NCBI GenBank assembly: GCA_964370185.1 | Contig: CAYJIJ010000075.1 | Location: 1 to 9,598, forward strand | DNA: 9,598 nucleotides | Source: CAYJEQ01 sp964370185 | Lineage (GTDB): Bacteria; Bacillota; Clostridia; Oscillospirales; Ruminococcaceae | Direction of reading: 5' to 3' | Shown: positions 4,758 through 9,598 of the stretch, piece by piece | How positions within the stretch are numbered: position 1 is the first letter of the stretch | Layout: each line of letters begins with the position of its first letter | Notes under the pieces: generated by a model | What the model saw: the letters and a program-made list of their open reading frames with translations, nothing else | The model's database searches: none | What the model was told of the DNA's origin: nothing | Made by a program: the position numbers and the translations under genes

Positions 4758-5639
4758 TTACTGCGCTGTTTTTTCCTTGTTATAAAAGCCTATTCCCACT
4801 ATTTTAGGGCCTGCGTTTGTTACTATACTTGCGCCTGCATCACATTTATACGCCGCTTTTTTACCCGTCTTTTTATAAATTAGCTCTTCGAGTTCGTCGC
4901 CGTATTTTTTATCCTCTCCGTATAATATCCCATAAAAATCACTATTTGAATATTTAAAGAACTCCTCAGCAAGTGCTGGCACCACGCTTTTATCCCCTCT
5001 TGCTTTTTTTAGGATGATATTTTTGCCCTGCCTAAATGTTGCTATTGGTCTTATGCCAAGAGCCTCCCCCACAATGCTTGCAAAGGGGCTTAGTCTCCCT
5101 GATTTTTTTGCATATTCGAATGTGAAAATAGCAAAGCGGATGTCCATTGCCACAAGCTCTTCATTAATAAATTTAATTATTTCCTCGGCACTACTTCCAC
5201 CCCTCACCTTTTCACATGCTTTCATAATAGGATAGCCATATCCAAGTGAAAATGTATATGAGGGTATGCAGTGGATTTTAAGCTTTTCTTTTTGCTCGGG
5301 GTAATTTTCATAAAAAAGCTCCCTGCCCGCTTCGGAAGAAGAAAAAGTTGCCGAGCCATGTTTATTCATTGAAACATATATTACAGTATTATATCCCTTT
5401 TCGCTTGCAGCTAAAAATTCCTCACAGAATGTTATCGGATTAATCTGCGAAGTGGTGGGGATATTTTTTGCATTTTTAAGTATTTCATAGTACTGGCGAG
5501 GTGTGAAATCCCGTCTTTCATAATAACTCTCACCGTCTATTACCATTGGTATATATAAAACCTTAAGTGGGTTTTTCTCTTCAAATTCATATGGTATATC
5601 GCAGGGGGCATCGGTCATAATCAGTATTTTTTCTTTCAT
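4758..5639 (-). CDS. DegV-family fatty-acid-binding protein, divergent
   Basis: A 293-residue soluble protein of usual DegV length. DegV/FakB proteins bind a fatty acid and present it to the kinase FakA, which makes acyl-phosphate for phospholipid synthesis. Family landmarks: ILIMTDAPCDIP (5-16, usually TDStxDlp), IPMVIDGESY (30-39), PTTSQ (61-65), YVSMNKHGSATFSS (88-101), AKKSGRLSPF (177-186) and a C-terminal TNAGPKIVGIGFY (274-286). Relative to the common pattern, the SSxLSGTY segment is altered and the conserved HTGPG near the C-terminus reads NAGPK, so the usual His is Asn275 and the Thr is Ala276. Binding or partner use may differ. GGAGG lies close before the ATG at 5639. It is 33 bp downstream of trmL on the same strand, so probably one operon. 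No FakA (DAK domain) gene is present here. Confidence 0.85.
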   Translation of the reverse strand: MKEKILIMTDAPCDIPYEFEEKNPLKVLYIPMVIDGESYYERRDFTPRQYYEILKNAKNIPTTSQINPITFCEEFLAASEKGYNTVIYVSMNKHGSATFSSSEAGRELFYENYPEQKEKLKIHCIPSYTFSLGYGYPIMKACEKVRGGSSAEEIIKFINEELVAMDIRFAIFTFEYAKKSGRLSPFASIVGEALGIRPIATFRQGKNIILKKARGDKSVVPALAEEFFKYSNSDFYGILYGEDKKYGDELEELIYKKTGKKAAYKCDAGASIVTNAGPKIVGIGFYNKEKTAQ

Positions 5640-5672
5640 AGTTCCTCCAAAAATCTTCTAAGGGATTTATTC

Positions 5673-6170
5673 CTATTCCCATTTGTATTTTGTAAGACTT
5701 CCCTTGTTTATAAGCTCGGGATAATCCCATTGTCTGAGCACTTCGTAAACAGCTATTGCCACTGTATTTGATAGATTTAGGCTTCGTATTTCACCCTGCA
5801 TCGGTATTCTCACCGAGTTTTCACGATTTTTTAGCAGTAGCTCTTCGGGAAGCCCTGCATCCTCCCTGCCAAAAATCAAAAAACTGTTGTCGGGATATGA
5901 TGCATCGGAGTGGGTGTGCTCAGCCTTGGTGGTAAAGTAAAATAAATTTTCTGGGTGCTTTGAATAAAAGTCTTCAAAGCTCTCGTAATAACTTATGTCT
6001 AAGTGCTCCCAATAATCAAGCCCTGCACGCTTTAGTTTTTTATTGTCTATCTCAAACCCAAGTTTGCCCACAAGATGCAGTGCCGCACCGGTTGCGGCGC
6101 AGGTGCGTGCAATATTCCCAGTGTTTTGCGGTATTTGAGGCTCAACGAGTACAATATTTAATTTTGCCAT
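5673..6170 (-). CDS. trmL: tRNA (cytidine/uridine-34) 2'-O-methyltransferase, SPOUT family
   Basis: A 165-residue protein matching TrmL (YibK), which methylates the ribose 2'-OH of the wobble base in certain leucine tRNAs using S-adenosylmethionine. Signature blocks: N-terminal IVLVEPQIPQNTGNIARTCA (6-25), where the Arg and Asn of the tRNA site sit; motif 2 IFGREDAGLPEELL (99-112); and motif 3 VRIPMQGEIRSLNLSNTVAI (120-139), which forms the trefoil knot that binds the cofactor. It lacks the extra RNA-binding domain of TrmH/RlmB, as expected for the short TrmL type. The ATG at 6170 follows AAGGA with about eight bases between. It is the first gene of a probable two-gene operon with degV, with no obvious functional link. 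Confidence 0.92.
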   Translation of the reverse strand: MAKLNIVLVEPQIPQNTGNIARTCAATGAALHLVGKLGFEIDNKKLKRAGLDYWEHLDISYYESFEDFYSKHPENLFYFTTKAEHTHSDASYPDNSFLIFGREDAGLPEELLLKNRENSVRIPMQGEIRSLNLSNTVAIAVYEVLRQWDYPELINKGSLTKYKWE

Positions 6171-6225
6171 TTTAATGTTTCCTTACACAAAAATTTGAAT
6201 AAATATAACAAATGTTACATTTAAC

Positions 6226-6254
6226 ATTAAACTACATTATAATATATAAGTCAA
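6226..6254 (-). promoter_or_regulatory. Candidate proximal promoter of trmL-degV
   Basis: Minus strand: TTGACT (6249-6254), a 17-base spacer, TTTAAT (6226-6231). A 7-bp inverted repeat AATGTTA (6211-6217) / TAACATT (6222-6228) overlaps its -10 box and start region and could be an operator. A perfect TATAAT also lies here (6236-6241), but with no -35 box at proper distance. Confidence 0.45.
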
Positions 6255-6277
6255 TCTTTTTTTGATTGGCTGTGTGA

Positions 6278-6306
6278 ATTTTAATAAATTCGCTATAATT
6301 TGACAA
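6278..6306 (-). promoter_or_regulatory. Candidate distal promoter of trmL-degV
   Basis: Minus strand: TTGTCA (6301-6306), a 17-base spacer, TAAAAT (6278-6283), each one base from consensus. It would start transcription near 6271, about 100 bases before trmL. It may act in tandem with the proximal candidate. Confidence 0.4.
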
Positions 6307-6520
6307 CTCTTATATCGCTTATGGGGTATTATTTATAGGTGATAAGGGTTTCCCAAAGTGGGTGTGGAATGTGAAGAAATTAAGGCGTTTTTTATTTGCC
6401 CTGCGTCCATAATTTGGAAAAATTTTATGCAATATATAAGGTAAATAGACATTTATCACAAATGAAATCATAAATTCAAATCACTTTCACATCGAATGAG
6501 TGCAAAGATTTTGTTATCAT

Positions 6521-6549
6521 TTGCTTTTTGTGCTTTATTTTGGTAAAAT
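6521..6549 (+). promoter_or_regulatory. Promoter of the OpuC-like importer operon
   Basis: TTGCTT at -35 (6521-6526), a 17-base spacer, TAAAAT at -10 (6544-6549) preceded by TGG, an extended -10. The start would be near 6556, leaving a leader of about 68 nt. Confidence 0.5.
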
Positions 6550-6623
6550 GTTACTAATATTATTAATTTTGTAAAAGAATTAATGGTAAATTAGAACACC
6601 TTAAAAAAGAAAGGAGACTTGCC

Positions 6624-7757
6624 ATGATAAAAATCAAGAATGTTTCAAAATCCTACAAAAACAATTTGGTAATCGACGATATTTCGCTCGATGTCTGCAA
6701 AGGCGAATTAGTGGCGCTGATAGGGCCCTCGGGTTGCGGCAAAACTACTACGCTAAAGATGATTAACGGTTTAGAGAAGTTTCAATCAGGCGATATCGAG
6801 CTCGAGGGGAAAAATATTAGGGATGTAAACCTAATAGAGCTTCGCCGCCATATGGGTTATGTAATCCAACAAACAGGGCTTTTCCCCCACATGACAATAC
6901 AGGAGAATATCGAGATTATCCCCAAACTCTCCAAAATTGACACAGAAAAAATAACTAAACGCACCCACGAGCTTATGAGGCTTATAGGGCTTGATGCTGA
7001 TACATTTCTATGGCGCTACCCACCACAACTCTCGGGCGGACAACTTCAGAGAATAGGTGTTGCAAGAGCTTTTGCGATGGATCCTGAAATCATACTCATG
7101 GACGAACCTTTCTCGGCACTCGACCCTGTTTCGAGGGAGCAGCTCCAAGATGAGCTCATTGCTCTTCAAGAAAAGCTACATAAAACAATAGTCTTTGTAA
7201 CACATGACATGGACGAAGCGATCAAACTTGCCGATAGAATTTGCATTATGGATAAAGGGAAAGTACTCCAGTTTGACACTCCTGAAAACATCCTAAAGCA
7301 TCCGATAAATAAATTTGTAGATGAATTTGTTGGGAAAAACCGCATCTGGTCAAATCCAGATTTAATCAGGGCTACCGATATAATGATTTCAACACCTGTC
7401 ACAGTGAGTGCTAATACCGCACTTGTAAAAGCCATGGATCTAATGAGGGCAAAACGAGTGGACAGCTTGCTTGTTACCGATGAAGATAAAAAGCTGCTCG
7501 GTTTAGTAAGGCCAAGACATATAAGACTGGCAGATGATTTATCACTTACCACGGGCGATGTTATGGTGGATGTAGAGTACAAGGCATATCCTGACGACAG
7601 CCTTGTAAAGCTCCTTGAAATATTTAAAGATGCCGACCTTCCTGCAATCCCAGTTACCGACAGGGGCGGTTTCCTTGAAGGCCTTATCACGAAGAGTAGC
7701 CTTGTTACTACACTTAGCTCGCAGTTTATCGAGCTTGAGAGATGGGAGGATAAATAA
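6624..7757 (+). CDS. opuCA: OpuCA/ProV-type ABC ATPase with tandem CBS domains
   Basis: A 377-residue ATP-binding subunit of a quaternary-amine importer, acting at the inner face of the membrane. Residues about 1-240 form the nucleotide-binding domain: Walker A GPSGCGKT (34-41), Q-loop around Gln82-83, signature LSGGQ (136-140), Walker B ILMDEP with Asp160 and Glu161, and the switch His194 (FVTHD). All catalytic residues are present. Residues about 249-303 and 309-365 are two CBS repeats; in the OpuA relative they sense ionic strength or nucleotides and gate transport. AAAGGAG precedes the ATG by seven bases. The stop codon overlaps the next start by one base (TAATG), so the subunits are translationally coupled. 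The same architecture occurs in EgtV, the ATPase of ergothioneine importers, so the symbol reflects the family rather than a proven substrate. Confidence 0.93.
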   Translation: MIKIKNVSKSYKNNLVIDDISLDVCKGELVALIGPSGCGKTTTLKMINGLEKFQSGDIELEGKNIRDVNLIELRRHMGYVIQQTGLFPHMTIQENIEIIPKLSKIDTEKITKRTHELMRLIGLDADTFLWRYPPQLSGGQLQRIGVARAFAMDPEIILMDEPFSALDPVSREQLQDELIALQEKLHKTIVFVTHDMDEAIKLADRICIMDKGKVLQFDTPENILKHPINKFVDEFVGKNRIWSNPDLIRATDIMISTPVTVSANTALVKAMDLMRAKRVDSLLVTDEDKKLLGLVRPRHIRLADDLSLTTGDVMVDVEYKAYPDDSLVKLLEIFKDADLPAIPVTDRGGFLEGLITKSSLVTTLSSQFIELERWEDK

Positions 7758-9346
7758 TGAGTGGATTTTTTGAATTTTTAGCTGCAAATATGGATGAATT
7801 TTTATTCCTCATCCTAACACATATCAGACTTGCAATAATTTCTATTTTAGTTGCTATCACCGTCGGCATACCGCTCGGCATTTTAATCTCAACAATCAAG
7901 GGGCTTGACCGCCCAGTGCTCGGCTTTGCAAACATTATGCAGGCAGTGCCAAGCCTTGCAGCACTCGGTCTTTTAGTGCCTATTTTGGGGATAGGAAGTC
8001 TCCCAGCCGTGCTGATGGTAGTGCTCTACTCCCTACTACCGATACTTAAAAATACATATACAGGACTTGTAAACATAAATAGGCAGACAGTCGAAGCGGC
8101 GTACGGCATAGGAATGACACCTTTTCAGGTGCTCACAAAGGTAAGGCTTCCCCTTGCAATGCCCGTTATAATGTCGGGGGTGAGAATTTCCGCCGTTACC
8201 GCAGTTGGACTTATGACAATTGCAGCATACATAGGCGCTGGTGGTCTTGGTAACTATGTAATCTCGGGTATTCAAACCGCAAATGCAAATTTAATGCTTG
8301 CTGGGGCACTTCCTGCCTGTATGCTTGCGTTGCTGATGGATTTTGCGATTTCGAAGATGGAAAAAGCTGTTATGCCGATAAGCATGAGCTTTAACCCCTC
8401 ACAGCTTACACAGGAAAAGATTAAATCCGCTAAATCGGCAAACAGGCGCACCCTTGCAACAGGGCTTGCAGTGGTGGTTGCCGTGACAGGGAGCTTTGCT
8501 TGGGGAGCTATCGCAAGCAGTCAAGACCGTTCCATTGTAGTTGCATCAAAAGCGGCGGCTGAGGGTGAAATTATAGGGCATATAATCTCCTATATGATTG
8601 AGGAAAACACCGAATTAACCGTTGAGAGAAAGCTTGGAATGGGCGCTACTATGATAGTATTTAATGCTCTTAAAGGTGGCGAGATAGACATATATCCCGA
8701 ATATTCAGGCTCAGCATACGGAGGGATTTATGGGGAGAAATTCGTGCCGGGCACCTCACCCGAACAGGTACAAGAATATGCAAAAGAGCTTCTTTTAGAA
8801 GACGATATAATTTACATGGACATGTATGGCTTTAACAACAGCTACTGCATAGGACTTCTCACCGAAACTGCAAATAATCTTGGCATTAAAACAATTTCCG
8901 ACTTGCAGAAAGTGTCCGACGGAATGAATTTTGGCACCTCGCAGGAATTCCCCCACAGGGAGGACGGACTTCCCGCACTTGAAGGGCAGTATGGGGCGTT
9001 TGGATTTAATGTGCTTCAGTTCCAAGGGACACTGATGTACGATGCACTTGTTGCAGGCGAAACCGATGTAATGACGCCATATACCACCGACGCACAGCTG
9101 CTCGACTATGATGTTACCATCTTAGAGGACGATAAAAACGCCCTCTCAAGCTACACAATGGCAACAGCAATTAGATCAGAAATAGCGGAGGAATACCCCG
9201 AGCTATTAGAAGTACTCGGCCGTCTTGAAGGGGCAATAAGCAATGAAGAGATGACCGCACTAAACTATGAAGTGGTTATAAACCAGCGCTCAAGCTCAGA
9301 AGTAGCATGGGAATTCTTAGTGGAAAAAGGGCTTATAAAGGGATAG
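7757..9346 (+). CDS. Fused permease and substrate-binding protein of an OpuC/EgtU-type importer
   Basis: A 529-residue fusion of what are often two subunits. Residues about 1-215 are the permease with five to six helices and the EAA loop (EAAYGIGMTPFQVLTKVRLP, 113-132) that contacts the ATPase. A further helix at about 232-252 follows a basic linker and places the rest outside the cell. Residues about 257-529 are an OpuAC/ProX-like binding domain: VASKAAAEGEIIG, GEIDIYPEYSGSAYGG (308-323), MYGFNNSYCIGL (356-367), EFPHREDGLPALEG (397-410) and YTTDAQLLDYDVTILEDDK (442-460). This removes the need for a lipoprotein anchor. The layout is that of the ergothioneine permease EgtU and of some choline/betaine OpuC systems. 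Several usual choline/betaine motifs are altered, so the substrate is open. GGGAGG before the ATG lies inside the upstream gene. Confidence 0.92.
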   Translation: MSGFFEFLAANMDEFLFLILTHIRLAIISILVAITVGIPLGILISTIKGLDRPVLGFANIMQAVPSLAALGLLVPILGIGSLPAVLMVVLYSLLPILKNTYTGLVNINRQTVEAAYGIGMTPFQVLTKVRLPLAMPVIMSGVRISAVTAVGLMTIAAYIGAGGLGNYVISGIQTANANLMLAGALPACMLALLMDFAISKMEKAVMPISMSFNPSQLTQEKIKSAKSANRRTLATGLAVVVAVTGSFAWGAIASSQDRSIVVASKAAAEGEIIGHIISYMIEENTELTVERKLGMGATMIVFNALKGGEIDIYPEYSGSAYGGIYGEKFVPGTSPEQVQEYAKELLLEDDIIYMDMYGFNNSYCIGLLTETANNLGIKTISDLQKVSDGMNFGTSQEFPHREDGLPALEGQYGAFGFNVLQFQGTLMYDALVAGETDVMTPYTTDAQLLDYDVTILEDDKNALSSYTMATAIRSEIAEEYPELLEVLGRLEGAISNEEMTALNYEVVINQRSSSEVAWEFLVEKGLIKG

Positions 9347-9379
9347 GGTTATCAGGTTATAATTACAGATAAAAACAAT

Positions 9380-9431
9380 GGACTGTCGCAAATGATAAAA
9401 AGCATTTGTGGCAGTCCCTTTCTTCTTTTTT
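9380..9431 (+). terminator. Strong rho-independent terminator of the importer operon
   Basis: A 15-bp stem (9380-9394 with 9403-9417) with two G-U pairs and an 8-base loop is followed by a U-rich tail (CTTTCTTCTTTTTT, 9418-9431). It starts 33 bases after the stop codon of the fusion gene. Confidence 0.88.
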
Positions 9432-9598
9432 GATGTGATGGGCTTGTAGGCATAAAAAATAATGAAGCGCAACCATGGCGGCTATCAATAAAGAAACAAA
9501 CCGTCACTATCAAATTGATAATGGCGGTTTGTTTTTGTGTGGATTATGCTCATTAGCTTTAGTTGAAATGAATATTAGAAATATCACCTATTTCACAA
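9432..9598. other. Right-hand flank without a supported gene
   Basis: Apart from the hairpin at 9494-9536 I see no feature. A plus-strand frame opens at an ATG at 9470 and stays open to the window end (43 codons), but it has no ribosome binding site and runs through the hairpin. Confidence 0.4.
9494..9536 (+). terminator. Second hairpin with U-tail, possible backup terminator
   Basis: AAACAAACCGTCA (9494-9506) pairs with TGGCGGTTTGTTT (9522-9534) through one U-G wobble, and the inner TATCAA/TTGATA extends the stem. GTTTTT closes it. It lies 63 bases past the first terminator. It could be a tandem backup, or the end of a short transcript that I cannot otherwise identify. Confidence 0.6.

Larger units (their letters stand above)
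6171..6623. other. Divergent intergenic region between trmL and the ABC importer
   Basis: A 453-bp region with the two trmL promoter candidates on its left, the importer promoter on its right (6521-6549), and in the middle (about 6310-6500) AT-rich sequence in which I find no frame, strong hairpin or repeat. A loose dyad ATTAATT (6561-6567) / AATTAAT (6577-6583) sits between the importer promoter and its start codon. Confidence 0.55.

Noticed and set aside
7166..7690. 174-residue minus-strand frame
   Set aside because: It is antisense within the ABC ATPase gene, which has every catalytic motif intact on the plus strand.
8036..9025. Minus-strand frames at 8036-8275 and 8795-9025
   Set aside because: They are shadows of the permease/binding-protein fusion, with no start signals and no recognisable protein pattern.
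9470..9598. Plus-strand frame open at the right edge (43 codons)
   Set aside because: It has no ribosome binding site and its first third is the 9494-9536 terminator-like hairpin. It could be revisited with sequence beyond the window.
1..9598. CRISPR array, tRNA, rRNA, transposase or phage genes
   Set aside because: I looked for regularly spaced direct repeats, tRNA-like cloverleaf signals, rRNA motifs and transposase or integrase motifs on both strands by eye and found none.

Overview
The window looks like the chromosome of a low-GC Gram-positive bacterium of the Clostridia type. It has AT-rich intergenic DNA, strong GGAGG-type ribosome binding sites, TTGACA/TATAAT promoters, U-tailed hairpin terminators and typical Bacillota gene families. 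I see no rRNA, tRNA, CRISPR array, transposase, phage gene or complete insertion sequence. The genus cannot be fixed from the sequence alone.

Layout. (1) Bases 1-1359, minus strand: the N-terminal 453 codons of a membrane diguanylate cyclase, with an extracytoplasmic sensor, seven membrane helices and the start of a GGDEF domain that is cut by the window edge. Its promoter lies near 1512-1540, and its leader carries four tandem hairpins. (2) Bases 1687-3278, minus strand: a pyridoxal/pyridoxamine kinase followed by the S component of an ECF vitamin transporter, probably a vitamin B6 uptake-and-trapping pair. (3) Bases 3279-4377: a long, hairpin-rich stretch holding one small gene for a 61-residue membrane-anchored basic protein, then a nested palindromic element just upstream of a near-consensus promoter. 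(4) Bases 4378-4608: acpP, the acyl carrier protein. (5) Bases 4758-6170, minus strand and convergent with acpP: trmL (tRNA wobble 2'-O-methyltransferase) followed by a divergent DegV-family lipid-binding protein. (6) Bases 6624-9346, plus strand: a two-gene ABC importer of the OpuC/ProVWX type. It has an ATPase with two CBS domains and one polypeptide fusing the permease to the substrate-binding domain. The genes overlap by one base and are followed by a strong terminator.

How the genes fit together. The kinase and S component would import and phosphorylate B6 vitamers, with the energising ECF module encoded elsewhere. AcpP and DegV both handle acyl chains and are neighbours, but they are transcribed from opposite strands and need not be co-regulated. 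The OpuC-like importer would take up a quaternary ammonium compound: an osmolyte such as glycine betaine, carnitine or choline, or ergothioneine, which uses the same fused architecture. The substrate is not decided by the sequence.

I found no clearly new multi-gene system. The least explained material is the intergenic DNA: a four-hairpin leader, a repeat fragment shared between two intergenic regions, a composite palindrome of about 150 bp upstream of acpP, and a small-protein gene with a structured leader. Among the proteins, the DegV homologue lacks several residues usual for fatty-acid binding, and the fused binding domain departs from the usual choline/betaine motifs.
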